Shown: positions 14,680 to 24,430, counted from the stretch's first letter. The stretch is 64,000 nt of DNA from Rhodospirillaceae bacterium LM-1 (GCA_902725215.1 CACUVI010000012.1:1-64000); one strand, 5' to 3'. A program made the numbers and translations. The notes: generated by a model not told the origin, from the sequence alone.

Positions 14680-17600
14680 TCACGAACACCCACTCGTCGA
14701 GCCGCAGGTGTTGCATTTCAGGCAAGTGCCGTTGCGCACCAAGGTGAAGTTGCCGCATTCGCCGCAGGCGTCGCCCTCATAGCCCTTCATGCGGGCCATG
14801 CGGATTTGATCCAGCTTGGAATCGAAGGCGGTCATGGTGGCTTGGCTCACCACCTGGGCGCTGGCCTGCATGCCCGCATCCAGCATCACCTCGGCGCCCA
14901 CGGCTTGGGCCAGATGCGCCTCGGCTTCCACCGTTTTGGCCTTGGTCGCCATGCCGCCGTTCAGCACATAGAAGTTGTTGCGCACATAGCCGTGGCTGGT
15001 GATGCGCTCGACCACCGCGCCCAGATTGGCGCCCATGCCGGGGCGTTCCGACAGATCGCCCTCGGCATGGCCCTTGCCCAGGCTGTCGGGCTTCAAATCG
15101 TCGATCTCGACATGGGCCAGATCGTTGCGGCCCAGATAGGAAACCGCCAATTCGCGGAACAGGTAATCGAGAATCGAGGTCGCCATCTTGATTACCGAAT
15201 TGCCCTCGACGATCCCCGAAGGATCGAAGCGGGTGAAGGTGAAGGCTTCCACGAATTCTTCCAGCGGCACGCCATATTGCAAGCCGATGGAAATGGCGAT
15301 GGCGAAATTGTTCATCAGGCTGCGGAAGGCGGCGCCTTCCTTGTGCATGTCGATGAAGATTTCACCCAACTTGCCGTCTTCATATTCGCCGGTGCGGATG
15401 TAAACCTTATGGCCGCCGACGATGCTTTTCTGGGTGTAACCCTTGCGCCGGTCGGGCAGACGCTTTCTTTGCGCCTGCTGGATGATGCGCTCAACGATGC
15501 GCTCGGCCACCTGTTCGGTGCGGGCCGCCATCGATACCGGCTGCGGCGCGGCTTCTGCCTCCTCGGCATCGTCTTCAAGATAGACGGCCGACAAAGGCTG
15601 CGACAATTTCGATCCGTCGCGATACAGCGCATTGGCCTTCAGCCCCAGACGCCAGGACAGCATATAGGCTTCCTTGCATTCCGAGACGCTGGCCGAGTTG
15701 GGCATGTTGATGGTTTTCGAAATCGCGCCCGAGATGAAGGGCTGGGCGGCGGCCATCATACGGATATGGCTGTCCACCGACAGATAGCGTTTGCCGATGC
15801 GCCCGCAGGCGTTGGCGCAATCGAAGATGGGCAGATGTTCCGCCTTCAGATGCGGCGCGCCCTCGATGGTCATGGCGCCGCAGCAATAGGTGTTGGCGGC
15901 CTCGACCTCGGCCTTTGAAAAGCCCAGGGCGTTCAACATGTCGAAGGTCATGTCGTCCAACTGCTCGCGGGTATAGCCCAGCTTTTCCAGGCAGAATTCC
16001 TCGCCCAGCGTCCATTTGTTGAAGGCGAACTTAATGTCGAAGGCGTTGGCCAGCGCGGCTTCCAGCCTGGACAGCGCCGCCTCGTCGAAACCAAGTCCGG
16101 CCAGCGACTGGTGATTGATGAAAGGCGCACCGGCCAGCGAACCGTGGCCCACCGCATAGGCGGCGATGGCGTCGCGTTGTTGCTGGCTGTAGCCCAGCTT
16201 CTTCAGCGCGTCGGGCACCATGCGGTTGATGATCTTGAAATAGCCGCCGCCCGCCAGCTTCTTGAATTTGACGATGGCGAAATCGGGTTCGATGCCGGTG
16301 GTGTCGCAATCCATCACCAAGCCGATGGTGCCGGTGGGGGCGATCACGCTGACCTGGGCATTGCGGAAACCGTGCGCCTCGCCCAGTTCCAAAGCCTGGT
16401 CCCAGGCCTTGCGGGCCGCCGCCACCAGGGATTGGTTGGGGCAATTGGCGGCGTCCATGGGCATCGGCGCGGTGCTTAGACGTTCATAGCCCTGGAAGTC
16501 GCCGCGCGCGGCGCGCCGATGATTGCGAATGACGCGCAGCATATGGTCGCGGTTGACGTCATAGCCTGGGAAGCTGCCCAGCTCTTGGCTCATTTCAGCC
16601 GAAGTGGCGTAGCAGACGCCGGTCATCAGGGCCGAGATGCCGCCCGCCATGGCGCGGCCCGCATCGCTGTCATAGGGCAGGCCCATCGACATCAACAGGC
16701 CGCCAAGATTGGCGTAGCCCAGGCCCAGAGTGCGAAATTGATAGGACAACTCAGCGATCTTCGAGGACGGGAACTGCGCCATCATCACCGAGATTTCAAG
16801 AACCAGGGTCCATAGGCGGCAGGCATGTTCGAATCCCTTGATGTCGAAGCTGCCGTCGGCGTTCTTGAAGGTGGCGAGATTGAGCGACGCCAGATTGCAG
16901 GCGGTGTCGTCCAGGAACATGTATTCCGAGCACGGGTTGGAAGCGTTGATGCGCCCCGATGCCGGGCAGGTGTGCCAGTCATTGATGGTGGTGTCGAACT
17001 GAAGACCGGGATCGGCCGATGCCCAGGCGGCGGCGGAAATCTGATCCATCAGGTCGCGGGCCTTCAGGGTCTTGACCACCTTGCCGTCGGTGCGCCGCTG
17101 AAGATTCCAATCGCCGTCGTTCAAAACCGCCTGCATGAAACTGTCGGTCAGGCGTACGGAATTGTTGGAGTTCTGACCCGAAACGGTGAGATAGGCTTCC
17201 GAATCCCAATCAGTGTCGTAGACCGGAAATTCGATCGAGGTGAAACCCTGGCGCGCGAACTGAATGGCGCGCTGGATATAGTTTTCGGGCAACATCGCCC
17301 GGCGCGCGCCCAGAATCGCCTTCTTCAGCGACTTGTTGACCAGGGGGTCGAAGCGCTGACCGTCGTCCTTGCCGTCCCATTCGCGGCATGCCTTCATCAC
17401 TTCGTTCAGATGCTTGTCGGCCATCTTCGATCCGGCGACCAGGGCGGCCACCTTCTGCTCTTCCGTGACCTTCCAATTGATGTAGGTCTCGATATCCGGA
17501 TGGTCGGCATCGACCACCACCATCTTGGCTGCGCGCCTTGTGGTGCCGCCCGATTTGATGGCACCCGCGGCGCGGTCGCCGATTTTTAAGAAACTCATCA

Positions 17601-18360
17601 GGCCCGACGATTTGCCGCCGCCCGAAAGCGGCTCGTTCTCGCCGCGCAAGCGCGAGAAATTGGTGCCGGTGCCCGAGCCGTATTTAAACAATCTGGCTTC
17701 GCGCACCCACAAATCCATGATGCCACCTTCATTGACCAGATCGTCGCTGATCGACTGGATGAAGCAGGCGTGGGGCTGCGGATGTTCGTAAGCCGAGTCC
17801 GACTTTTGCAAGATGCCGGTGAAAGGATCGACGTAGTAATGGCCCTGCGAAGGTCCGTCGATGCCATAGGCCCAATGCAGGCCGGTATTGAACCATTGTG
17901 GGCTGTTGGGGGCGCCCATCTGGCGGGCCAACATGGCGCACATTTCGTCGAAGAAGGCCCTGGCGTCGCGCTCTGTGTCGAAATAGCCGCCCTTCCAGCC
18001 CCAATAGGTCCAGGTGCCCGCCAAACGGTCGAAAACCTGGGTGGAACTGTCTTCGCCGACGAACCGTTCCTTCTCGGACAAAGTGGCCATGGCCGCCTGA
18101 TCGGGTTCGCGCTTCCACAGCCAAGTGGGAACGTCTGCCTCTTCGACGGCCTTGGTGACGGCGGGAATGCCCTTGCGGCGAAAATATTTCTGGGCCAGCA
18201 CATCGGCGGCCACCTGCGTCCAACTGGCGGGCACGCGAATCTTGTCTTGCTTGAACACCACCGATCCGTCGGGGTTGCGGATCTCGCTTGTCGCTTCGCG
18301 AAACTCAATGCCTTCGTATGCAGACTTGCCTTCGGTGGTATAGTAGCGAGCGATTCGCAT
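14680..18360 (-). CDS. nrdJ: Adenosylcobalamin-dependent (class II) ribonucleoside-diphosphate reductase
   Basis: NrdJ reduces ribonucleotides to deoxyribonucleotides using adenosylcobalamin to start the radical chain, under any oxygen level. At 1226 residues it is the long alphaproteobacterial form. Seen: '[19 protein letters not shown]', '[19 protein letters not shown]', the active-site finger '[20 protein letters not shown]', '[20 protein letters not shown]', and a C-terminal cysteine cluster '[18 protein letters not shown]' that fits re-reduction by thioredoxin or zinc binding. The ATG at 18360 follows GAGGGGCC and removes 36 extra residues of the longest ORF. Together with bluB it shows that the cell relies on B12 for DNA precursors. 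Confidence 0.95.
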   Translation of the reverse strand: MRIARYYTTEGKSAYEGIEFREATSEIRNPDGSVVFKQDKIRVPASWTQVAADVLAQKYFRRKGIPAVTKAVEEADVPTWLWKREPDQAAMATLSEKERFVGEDSSTQVFDRLAGTWTYWGWKGGYFDTERDARAFFDEMCAMLARQMGAPNSPQWFNTGLHWAYGIDGPSQGHYYVDPFTGILQKSDSAYEHPQPHACFIQSISDDLVNEGGIMDLWVREARLFKYGSGTGTNFSRLRGENEPLSGGGKSSGLMSFLKIGDRAAGAIKSGGTTRRAAKMVVVDADHPDIETYINWKVTEEQKVAALVAGSKMADKHLNEVMKACREWDGKDDGQRFDPLVNKSLKKAILGARRAMLPENYIQRAIQFARQGFTSIEFPVYDTDWDSEAYLTVSGQNSNNSVRLTDSFMQAVLNDGDWNLQRRTDGKVVKTLKARDLMDQISAAAWASADPGLQFDTTINDWHTCPASGRINASNPCSEYMFLDDTACNLASLNLATFKNADGSFDIKGFEHACRLWTLVLEISVMMAQFPSSKIAELSYQFRTLGLGYANLGGLLMSMGLPYDSDAGRAMAGGISALMTGVCYATSAEMSQELGSFPGYDVNRDHMLRVIRNHRRAARGDFQGYERLSTAPMPMDAANCPNQSLVAAARKAWDQALELGEAHGFRNAQVSVIAPTGTIGLVMDCDTTGIEPDFAIVKFKKLAGGGYFKIINRMVPDALKKLGYSQQQRDAIAAYAVGHGSLAGAPFINHQSLAGLGFDEAALSRLEAALANAFDIKFAFNKWTLGEEFCLEKLGYTREQLDDMTFDMLNALGFSKAEVEAANTYCCGAMTIEGAPHLKAEHLPIFDCANACGRIGKRYLSVDSHIRMMAAAQPFISGAISKTINMPNSASVSECKEAYMLSWRLGLKANALYRDGSKLSQPLSAVYLEDDAEEAEAAPQPVSMAARTEQVAERIVERIIQQAQRKRLPDRRKGYTQKSIVGGHKVYIRTGEYEDGKLGEIFIDMHKEGAAFRSLMNNFAIAISIGLQYGVPLEEFVEAFTFTRFDPSGIVEGNSVIKMATSILDYLFRELAVSYLGRNDLAHVEIDDLKPDSLGKGHAEGDLSERPGMGANLGAVVERITSHGYVRNNFYVLNGGMATKAKTVEAEAHLAQAVGAEVMLDAGMQASAQVVSQATMTAFDSKLDQIRMARMKGYEGDACGECGNFTLVRNGTCLKCNTCGSTSGCS

Positions 18361-18593
18361 AGCGGCCCCTCTATGAATCGACTGTGATTTCGGACGGTTT
18401 TCCCGGTTTTCCCAAGATATTGTTGGTGTATCCCCCAAGACCCACAAGACTAGGGTAGAGCGGTTCAAAGCGCAACCAGATTTTGCGTTAACTTGCCTTT
18501 AACCCCACATCATGTAGTTTCTTCGTTCCTCTGGACGATTAAGCGTTGCAGTGCCATAGTCCCTGCGTTTTGCGTTGTGACTCGAGGGGTCTC

Positions 18594-18956
18594 ATGGACA
18601 TCGGCACCCACCTTTACACCCTGTTTCGGGGCCTGCTTGTCGGCACCGATTCCCAGGGGAATCGTTACTACAAGGCCAAATGCTGGAAACCGGCTGCCGG
18701 TTCTCTGCGCCGTGAAAAGCGTTGGGTGATTTTCAAGGGCGACAAGGAATCCAGCCGCGTTCCGGCCGAATGGCACGCTTGGCTGCATGCCACCAGCGAT
18801 TCGCCCCTCACCCCCGATCCCGCCAAAAGCTGGCAAAGGGAACACCAGTCCAACAAGACGGGTTCGGCTCATGCCTATTTGCCCCCTGGGCACGATCTGA
18901 TGGGCGGCAAGCGCGAAAAGGCCAGCGGCGATTACCAGCCCTGGCAGCCCAACTGA
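18594..18956 (+). CDS. NDUFA12-family complex I accessory subunit
   Basis: A 120-residue homologue of mitochondrial NDUFA12 (B17.2), an accessory subunit of NADH:ubiquinone oxidoreductase found in alphaproteobacteria. Recognisable blocks: 'GTDSQGNRYYKAKCWK', 'RRWVIF'-like segment 'EKRWVIFKGDKESSRVPAEWHAWL' split over residues 40-65, and the C-terminal 'GDYQPWQP'. ATG 18594 follows GAGGGG. It heads a plus-strand group with two MCE proteins and a DUF2155 protein, a neighbourhood conserved in many alphaproteobacteria. Soluble, attached to the matrix-like (cytoplasmic) arm. Confidence 0.9.
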   Translation: MDIGTHLYTLFRGLLVGTDSQGNRYYKAKCWKPAAGSLRREKRWVIFKGDKESSRVPAEWHAWLHATSDSPLTPDPAKSWQREHQSNKTGSAHAYLPPGHDLMGGKREKASGDYQPWQPN

Positions 18957-18984
18957 AGGTCGGCAGCGCGATGGGGGGACATTC

Positions 18985-19545
18985 ATGCCGTTGATGCGGG
19001 CAGGCCGCGGGGTTGAAGCATGGACCGGTGGGATGGTTATCGCCGCCGGGGCGCTTCTGCTGGCCTATGTCTATTCGGGAACCGGAAAGAAGGAAGAGCC
19101 GGGCTACGACGTGCGCGCCACTTTCAAGCGCACCGATGGCCTGTCCTACGGGGCGCAGGTGCGCCTCTCCGGCATCGTTGTCGGCAAGGTGGCCGGTTAC
19201 AAGCTGGACGATTCCTACCGCGCCATCGTGACTTTGCGCCTGAAGCCCGGCGTCGAACTGCCCAAGGACAGTTCGGCCTTGATCCATACCGATGGGCTTT
19301 TGGGCGCCAAATACATTGAATTGCAGCCGGGCGGCGACGCCGAAAATCTCAAGGCTGGCAACGCCATCACTTATACCCAGGATTCGGTCGATCTGGTCGA
19401 TTTGCTGGAAAAAATCGTCGGCATGGCCAAGGCCAGACGGGCCGAGTTCGCCAAATCCTTGGCGCCGCCAGCAGCGCCGGAACCGGAAGTTCTGCCTTCC
19501 TTGCCCTCGACAGGGCCTACTTTGTTACAGGGACGCTCGCCATGA
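18985..19545 (+). CDS. MlaD/MCE-family lipid-transport protein (first copy)
   Basis: A 186-residue protein with one N-terminal transmembrane helix (about residues 14-31, 'TGGMVIAAGALLLAYVY') and a periplasmic MCE domain ('YDVRATFKRTDGLSYGAQVRLSGIVVGKV' spread over residues 41-69, then 'IHTDGLLGAKYIEL'). MlaD proteins form hexameric rings that carry phospholipids between inner and outer membrane with the MlaFEB transporter. Its stop overlaps the start of a second MCE gene (ATGA). No mlaFE genes are in the window, so the partner permease must be elsewhere. Confidence 0.85.
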   Translation: MPLMRAGRGVEAWTGGMVIAAGALLLAYVYSGTGKKEEPGYDVRATFKRTDGLSYGAQVRLSGIVVGKVAGYKLDDSYRAIVTLRLKPGVELPKDSSALIHTDGLLGAKYIELQPGGDAENLKAGNAITYTQDSVDLVDLLEKIVGMAKARRAEFAKSLAPPAAPEPEVLPSLPSTGPTLLQGRSP

Positions 19546-20021
19546 ACCGCAATCCCGTCGAAACCATCCTGGGCGCCGTGGTCCTGGTCGCCGCCGCGAT
19601 GTTTCTCATCTTCGCCTACGGCACGGCCGATGTGAAAAAGATCAAAGGTTACGAGTTGACGGCCAGCTTTTCCAAGATCGGCGGCCTGCCGACCGGGGCC
19701 GATGTGCGCATCAACGGCATCAAGGTGGGCACCGTCACCGGCCAGAAGTTGGACCCCATCAGCTTTAGCGCCGTCCTAAGCCTGTCGATCGCCGCCGAGA
19801 TCAAACTGCCCGCCGACAGCCAGGCCAGCATCGGCTCGGATGGTCTTTTGGGCGACACCTACGTCAAGATCGAGCCGGGAAGCGCTAAAACCCATCTTGA
19901 GCCGGGCGGCCAACTGGCCAAGACCAAGGACCAGAAAGCGCTGGAAGAGTTGGTGGGCGAGATCATTTTCCTGGCCACCGAAGACCCCGCCAAGCCGCCC
20001 AAGGACGCCCAGCCGGAATGA
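19542..20021 (+). CDS. mlaD: MlaD/MCE-family lipid-transport protein (second copy)
   Basis: A 159-residue protein of the same design: transmembrane helix 'ILGAVVLVAAAMFLIFAYG' followed by an MCE domain with 'FSKIGGLPTGADVRINGIKV' and 'IGSDGLLGDTYVKIEPG'. The length and compact tail match MlaD, the inner-membrane-anchored ring of the Mla phospholipid system. The tandem, overlapping arrangement with the first copy suggests a mixed ring or two specialised paralogues. The gene overlaps the DUF2155 gene by four bases (ATGA). Confidence 0.85.
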   Translation: MNRNPVETILGAVVLVAAAMFLIFAYGTADVKKIKGYELTASFSKIGGLPTGADVRINGIKVGTVTGQKLDPISFSAVLSLSIAAEIKLPADSQASIGSDGLLGDTYVKIEPGSAKTHLEPGGQLAKTKDQKALEELVGEIIFLATEDPAKPPKDAQPE

Positions 20022-20407
20022 CGCGTTTTCTCCGGTTGTTGCCGCTTGGCGCCTTGGCGCTGGGGATTTCGCTTTCCAAGCCGGTCCTGGCCAACGATGT
20101 GGCCATGCCGCTTGCCGTTCTTCAGGCCCTCGACAAGATCACTGCCCGCGTGCAGACCATCGAGGCGCCGGTGGGCGATACGCTGCGCTTCGGCACGCTG
20201 CAAATGATCGTACGCGTCTGTTACCGCCGTCCGGCCGAGGAAACGCCCGAAAGCACGGCCTTTCTCGATGTTTGGGACATGCGCCGCCATGAAACGCCGC
20301 AAAGCGTCTTTCGCGGCTGGATGTTCGCCTCCAGCCCGGCTTTGTCGGGGGTCGAACATCCTGTCTACGACGTCTGGCTGCTCGATTGCCGGACGAGGGG
20401 GAAGTAG
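20018..20407 (+). CDS. DUF2155 exported protein
   Basis: A 129-residue protein with a signal peptide ('LRLLPLGALALGISLSKPVLA') and the DUF2155 domain: 'LDKITARVQTIEAPVGDTL', 'MIVRVCYRRPAEETPES', 'RGWMFASSPALSGVEHPVYD' and the closing 'VWLLDC'. Two conserved cysteines could form a disulphide in the periplasm. The function is unknown, but the steady linkage with NDUFA12 and MlaD genes across alphaproteobacteria points to an envelope role. It is the last gene of its group and is followed by a terminator. Confidence 0.85.
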   Translation: MTRFLRLLPLGALALGISLSKPVLANDVAMPLAVLQALDKITARVQTIEAPVGDTLRFGTLQMIVRVCYRRPAEETPESTAFLDVWDMRRHETPQSVFRGWMFASSPALSGVEHPVYDVWLLDCRTRGK

Positions 20408-20423
20408 AAAAATCCCAAAAATG

Positions 20424-20447
20424 AAAAGGGCCCCGGTTGGGGCCCTT
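20424..20447. terminator. Bidirectional rho-independent terminator
   Basis: AAGGGCCCC (20426-20434) pairs perfectly with GGGGCCCTT (20439-20447) around GGTT. A-rich sequence on the left means that on the minus strand the stem is followed by TTTTcatttt, so it serves the CHAP gene well and the DUF2155 gene at least partly. Confidence 0.75.
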
Positions 20448-20470
20448 CGCATGTCGGAAGAAAGAATATC

Positions 20471-21112
20471 TTACGGCGTTTCTGTGGCGCTTTCGCCAAC
20501 GGCCAGATCGCCATCCTTCACGCTGTCCAGCGCCAGGGTTGGATCGGCTTCCAGCCGCTCGCCCTTCATGGGCAGCTCGGCGTCGGTGGCCATGGTGATT
20601 TCCACGCCATCCTCGGAAGGCGAATAGATGAAGCCGTAGATCGGATAGCTCTTGGAGCCAAGATCCTTGACCGGATCGTACCAGACGCGGACCTGCGACC
20701 AGTCGTTCTCGTCCGAGACGTCGATCACGGCGACATGGGTGTTGACCTTGCCCTTGTTGCGGCCGCGGTCCCAGTTGGCGTGATCGATCAGAATTTTGCG
20801 CTCGTCGATGACCGTAGTCACCACGGCGACATGGCCGCGCTTCATTTTGCCATGTTGCTTGAAGACCATGACCGATCCCACCTGGGGAAGCGGGCCACGC
20901 TCGTAAAGGCCCTCGGCGGCTTTCCACCAGCGCCAAGCGTCGCCACGCAACGAAATGTCGGAATTCAGGCGCGCGAAGGGAACGCACTGCCATTTTTGGG
21001 CTTTAGGCTTCTGAATGGAAATGTTTTTGCTGGGGGATGCCTGAGAAGTGACAGGGACCGCTGCAAACATCAGCGCGGCCACAACTGCGAACAAAGTCTT
21101 CTTACCCCTCAT
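20471..21112 (-). CDS. Exported CHAP-domain cysteine amidase/peptidase
   Basis: A 213-residue exported protein: signal peptide to about residue 25 ('FAVVAALMFAAVPVTSQA'), then a CHAP (NlpC/P60-like) domain. Cys43 in 'KWQCVPFARLNSDI' is the expected nucleophile and His94 in 'MKRGHVAVVTTVI' its partner, with 'IDHANWDRGRNKG' providing the third polar position. CHAP enzymes cut peptide bonds in peptidoglycan, often during growth or separation of cells. The C-terminal 60 residues are acidic and have no known domain. The gene is solitary, has its own promoter and a long structured leader, which is unusual for this enzyme class. Confidence 0.85.
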   Translation of the reverse strand: MRGKKTLFAVVAALMFAAVPVTSQASPSKNISIQKPKAQKWQCVPFARLNSDISLRGDAWRWWKAAEGLYERGPLPQVGSVMVFKQHGKMKRGHVAVVTTVIDERKILIDHANWDRGRNKGKVNTHVAVIDVSDENDWSQVRVWYDPVKDLGSKSYPIYGFIYSPSEDGVEITMATDAELPMKGERLEADPTLALDSVKDGDLAVGESATETP

Positions 21113-21221
21113 GCGTCTTCCCCTTCTTTAAGCGGGTGGGAGGGTTTCCCTCTCCAGCGTTAAGCTCCTTGGTGCGGAGCCTTGGTACCCTATCGTTGTT
21201 GAGCCATGAACCAGGCCCGCG
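21113..21221 (-). ncRNA. Structured 5' leader RNA of the CHAP gene (riboswitch-like candidate)
   Basis: The predicted transcript begins at about 21221 with GCGGG, which pairs with CCCGC at 21136-21132 just ahead of the ribosome site, closing an 89-nt domain. Inside are a 7-bp stem (AGGCTCC with GGAGCTT, one G-U pair, 7-base loop) and an 8-bp stem with one bulged A closed by an AAA loop (UGG-GAGGG / CCCUC-CCA). The 'ACCAAGGAGCTTAACGC' stretch loosely recalls the 3' half of 6S RNA, but the length and position fit a gene leader better. No known riboswitch class was recognised. Confidence 0.45.
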
Positions 21222-21227
21222 AGGTCA

Positions 21228-21256
21228 TCTACACGGACTGTTTCAATCTGTGACAA
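21228..21256 (-). promoter_or_regulatory. Sigma-70-like promoter of the CHAP gene leader
   Basis: On the minus strand TTGTCA (21256-21251, five of six to the -35 consensus) is followed after exactly 17 bases by TGTAGA (21233-21228, three of six). The expected start point falls at about 21221, the first base before the closing stem of the leader structure, which supports both calls. Confidence 0.45.
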
Positions 21257-21490
21257 AGTTGCTTACCTTGTTTTGAATGGGTCCGGCAAGGAAAAACAGA
21301 CTTTTTCCACAAATTTTATCGATCCGGGATGGAAACAAGAATTTGGGGATGATGCATATGAACTACACAATAGTTGGTAAAACCATGGTTAATTCAGCGA
21401 TATTTGATCTGCCTCAAAAATGATTGGGCGTGATTCAAAATGAATCGACAGACTCCTTAACGCGACTCGCGCCAAAGGTTAACAAAGCGG
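21257..21490. other. Intergenic stretch without recognised content
   Basis: AT-rich spacer between the polA stop and the CHAP promoter. I see no ORF with a ribosome site, no long repeat and no strong terminator; only scattered short palindromes. Confidence 0.5.
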
Positions 21491-24238
21491 TTAATGCGCC
21501 TCGCCCCAATTGGACCCGATGCCTGTTTCGGCAATCAGGGGAACCGACAGGCTGACGGCTCCTTCCATCACCGATTTGACCAGGGCCGCAGCCTGGGGGG
21601 CTTCCGATTCGGGGGCCTCCAGGACCAATTCGTCGTGAACCTGCAACAGCAGGCGGGTCTTCAGCCCCGCTTTCAGCAAGGCCGCAGGCAGGCGGATCAT
21701 GGCCCGCTTGATGATGTCGGCGGCCCCGCCTTGGATTGGCGCGTTGATGGCCGCCCTTTCGGCGAATCCGCGTTCGTTCGGGTTTTTTGAATTGATGCCC
21801 GGCGTATGACAGCGCCGCCCGAACAAGGTGGTGACATAGCCCCTGGTCTTGGCCGTCTCTTTGGTGCGCTCCATATATATGCGGATTTCCGGGAAGCGGG
21901 CCAGATAGGCCTCGATGAAGCGGCTGGCCTCGCCGACCGGAATGCCCAGTTGCTGCGACAGGCCAAAGGCCCCCATGCCGTAGATGATGCCAAAATTGAT
22001 CGCCTTGGCCTGGCGGCGCAGGCTGGGGTCCATGCCCTCGATAGGGACGCCGAACACCTGCGACGCTGTGCTGGCGTGAATGTCCGCCCCCATGGCGAAG
22101 GCGTCCTTCAAGGCCTTCACATCCGCCACATGGGCGACAAGGCGCAGTTCGATCTGCGAATAGTCGGCTGAAATCAGCACATGGCCGGGTTCCGCAATGA
22201 AGGCCGTGCGGATTTTGCGCCCTTCTTCGGTGCGAATGGGGATGTTCTGCAAATTGGGTTCCGACGAGGACAGGCGGCCCGTGCTGGTCACCGCCTGGGA
22301 AAAGCTGGTATGGACCCGGTGGTTGCGGTCGGCCATGCCGATCAGGGCGTCAATATAGGTGCTTTTCAGCTTGGCCAGTTGGCGCCATTCCAACACTTTG
22401 GCGGGCAGGGCGTGGCCTTCGGCCGCGAGACCCTCCAGCACCGAAGCGTCGGTGCCCCAAGCACCGGTCTTAGCACTTTTCTTGCCGCCCGGCAGGCTCA
22501 TCTCGTCGAACAAGACCTCGCCCAACTGCTTGGGCGAGCCGATATTGAAGGGGCGACCGGCCAGATCCTGGGCCTCGACCTCGGAGATGGCCATGCGTTT
22601 GGCGAAATCCTCGCCCAGGGCGCTTAGACGCCGCATGTCGATCTTGATGCCCAGGCGCTCCATATCGCCCAGCACCGGCACCAAGGGGCGCTCCAATTCC
22701 TCGTAAACGCCGACCAGTCGTTGGGCGGCCAGACGGGGCTTTAGGGTTTGGTGCAGGCAGAAGGTGACGTCGGCGTCTTCGGCGGCATAGGCCAGCGCCT
22801 TGTCCATTTCGACCTGGGCAAAGCCGATCTGTTCCTTGCCCTTGCCGCAGACGGTTTCGAATTTGATGGTGTCGCGGTCCAGATGCAGCTTGGCCAGTTC
22901 GTCCATGCCGTGGCCGTGCAGGCTGCCGTCCAACACATAGGAGATCAGCATCGTGTCGTCGAAGGGGGCGACATCGATTCCATGGCGCGCCAGCACGTGC
23001 CGGTCGTATTTGATGTTTTGGCCGATCTTCAAGACGGCGTCGTCTTCCAGCAGGGGCTTCAAAATTTCCAGCGCCGTCGCCAGTGGAATCTGCTTCGGGC
23101 GCGGGGTGGGCGCGCTCAACAGATCGCCTTGCGATCCCTTACCCTCATGACCCAGCGGGATGTAACAGGCCTTGCCTGGGCCGAGCGCCAGCGAAACGCC
23201 GACCAGATCAGCTGAAAGGGCGTCCAACCCGCTGGTTTCCGTATCCACCGCCAGCAAGCCTTGGCTCTGCGCTTGGCCGACCCAGACCTTCAAGCGCTCT
23301 TCGTCTTGGATCAATTCATAACTGGTTTGTGCGGATGCGGGCGCCGGTGCCGTCGGCGCCGCCGGCCCGGCGGCAAGGCCGGGTCCCAGCTTGGCCAGCA
23401 ACGAGCGGAATTCCATGCGGTTGAAAAAATCGCGCAAACGGGCGGGATCGGGCAGGCGGCGCTCCATCGCCGCCAGCCCCAGCGGCGTCGGCGCGTCGGC
23501 CTTCAAGCGCACCAACTCGCGCGACATCAGGGCCTTGTCGCGATTGGCGAGCAGCGTTTCGCGTCGCTTGGGCTGCTTGATTTCATGGGCCTTGGCAAGC
23601 AGGCCGTCGAGGTCGCCGTAAAGACCGATCAATTCAGCCGCCGTTTTGACGCCGATGCCGGGAACGCCAGGCACATTGTCGGTGGGATCGCCGATCAGGG
23701 CCTGAACATCCACCACCTTGTCGGGGGGAACGCCAAACTTCTCAATCACCTCGGCTTCGCCGATTTTCTTGTTCTTCAGGGGGTCCAGAAGCCCAACGTT
23801 TGGGCGGATCAACTGCATCAGGTCCTTGTCGGACGAGACGACGGTCACCCTTGCCCCTTGCTTTAGGGCTAGTTCGGCATAAGCGGCAATCAGATCGTCG
23901 GCCTCGAACCCCTCAAGCTCGACCTGGGCGACCCCGAAAGCCTCGACCGCTTCGCGGATCAAGGGGAACTGGGGCACCAATTCCTCGGGCGCTGGCGGGC
24001 GGTGCGCCTTGTAGTCGGGATAAATCTCGTTGCGAAACGTCTTGCGCCCGGCATCGAAAATCACCGCCAGATGATCGGCGTCGCTTTCGGTCATCAGGCG
24101 CGCCAGCATGGTGGCGAAGCCATAAACGGCGTTGGTCGGCACGCCGTCCGAGCGGGTCATCATCGGCAAGCCGTGAAAGGCCCTGAAAATGAAGCCCGAG
24201 CCGTCGATCAGATAGAGGTGCTTAAGAGGAACGCTCAC
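21491..24238 (-). CDS. polA: DNA polymerase I
   Basis: A 915-residue full-length Pol I used in Okazaki-fragment maturation and repair. Residues 1 to about 285 form the 5'-3' exonuclease ('YLIDGSGFIFRAFHGLP', 'GFEADDLIAAYA', 'VVSSDKDLMQLI', 'IGDPTDNVPGVPGIGVKTA'). A 3'-5' proofreading domain follows with the intact Asp332-x-Glu334 in 'AVDTETSGLDA'. The polymerase domain carries 'ISADYSQIELRLVAHV' (motif A), 'RRQAKAINFGIIYGMGAFGL' (motif B/O-helix) and 'LLQVHDELVLEAPE' (motif C). All three activities look intact, which is not universal in alphaproteobacteria. It follows the zf-CHCC gene by 6 bases, forming an operon. Confidence 0.95.
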   Translation of the reverse strand: MSVPLKHLYLIDGSGFIFRAFHGLPMMTRSDGVPTNAVYGFATMLARLMTESDADHLAVIFDAGRKTFRNEIYPDYKAHRPPAPEELVPQFPLIREAVEAFGVAQVELEGFEADDLIAAYAELALKQGARVTVVSSDKDLMQLIRPNVGLLDPLKNKKIGEAEVIEKFGVPPDKVVDVQALIGDPTDNVPGVPGIGVKTAAELIGLYGDLDGLLAKAHEIKQPKRRETLLANRDKALMSRELVRLKADAPTPLGLAAMERRLPDPARLRDFFNRMEFRSLLAKLGPGLAAGPAAPTAPAPASAQTSYELIQDEERLKVWVGQAQSQGLLAVDTETSGLDALSADLVGVSLALGPGKACYIPLGHEGKGSQGDLLSAPTPRPKQIPLATALEILKPLLEDDAVLKIGQNIKYDRHVLARHGIDVAPFDDTMLISYVLDGSLHGHGMDELAKLHLDRDTIKFETVCGKGKEQIGFAQVEMDKALAYAAEDADVTFCLHQTLKPRLAAQRLVGVYEELERPLVPVLGDMERLGIKIDMRRLSALGEDFAKRMAISEVEAQDLAGRPFNIGSPKQLGEVLFDEMSLPGGKKSAKTGAWGTDASVLEGLAAEGHALPAKVLEWRQLAKLKSTYIDALIGMADRNHRVHTSFSQAVTSTGRLSSSEPNLQNIPIRTEEGRKIRTAFIAEPGHVLISADYSQIELRLVAHVADVKALKDAFAMGADIHASTASQVFGVPIEGMDPSLRRQAKAINFGIIYGMGAFGLSQQLGIPVGEASRFIEAYLARFPEIRIYMERTKETAKTRGYVTTLFGRRCHTPGINSKNPNERGFAERAAINAPIQGGAADIIKRAMIRLPAALLKAGLKTRLLLQVHDELVLEAPESEAPQAAALVKSVMEGAVSLSVPLIAETGIGSNWGEAH

Positions 24239-24244
24239 CGGACT

Positions 24245-24430
24245 CTAATGGCCGCCGTCAAGCGTCAGGCCTTCCTTCAGCCGGAATAGGCGTCCGCAAT
24301 AGGGGCATTCGACTTGGCGGCTGTCGTCCATTTTCAGGAAGACCAGGGGGTGGCCAAGCGCGCCCTCGCCCCCATCGCAGCCGACGACCGCGGTTTCAAC
24401 GGCAACGATGTCTTTATGGTCGGGTTTCAT
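24245..24430 (-). CDS. Zinc-finger (zf-CHCC/NDUFS6-like) protein, 61 residues
   Basis: A short protein beginning MKPDHKDIVAVETAVVGCDG. It holds the CHCC zinc-binding set: Cys in 'GCDGGEGALGHPLVF', the His of 'GHP', and the pair in 'VECPYCGRLF'. This is the C-terminal domain of the mitochondrial complex I subunit NDUFS6, present as a stand-alone protein in alphaproteobacteria, where it probably supports complex I assembly or function. The ATG at 24430 follows GAGG, and the stop is 6 bases before the polA ATG. It is normally hidden within a very long false ORF antisense to bamD and recN. Confidence 0.85.
   Translation of the reverse strand: MKPDHKDIVAVETAVVGCDGGEGALGHPLVFLKMDDSRQVECPYCGRLFRLKEGLTLDGGH

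Noticed and set aside
14416-15918. 500-codon plus-strand ORF
   Set aside because: Antisense shadow of nrdJ in GC-rich DNA; His/Gly-rich nonsense composition and no ribosome site.
18411-18428. Possible NrdR box upstream of nrdJ (CCAAGATATTGTTGG)
   Set aside because: Only partly palindromic, single copy, and a weak match to the consensus as I remember it.
21113-21256. 6S RNA gene on the minus strand
   Set aside because: Some resemblance to the 3' half of 6S RNA, but the predicted transcript is too short and is directly joined to the CHAP gene.
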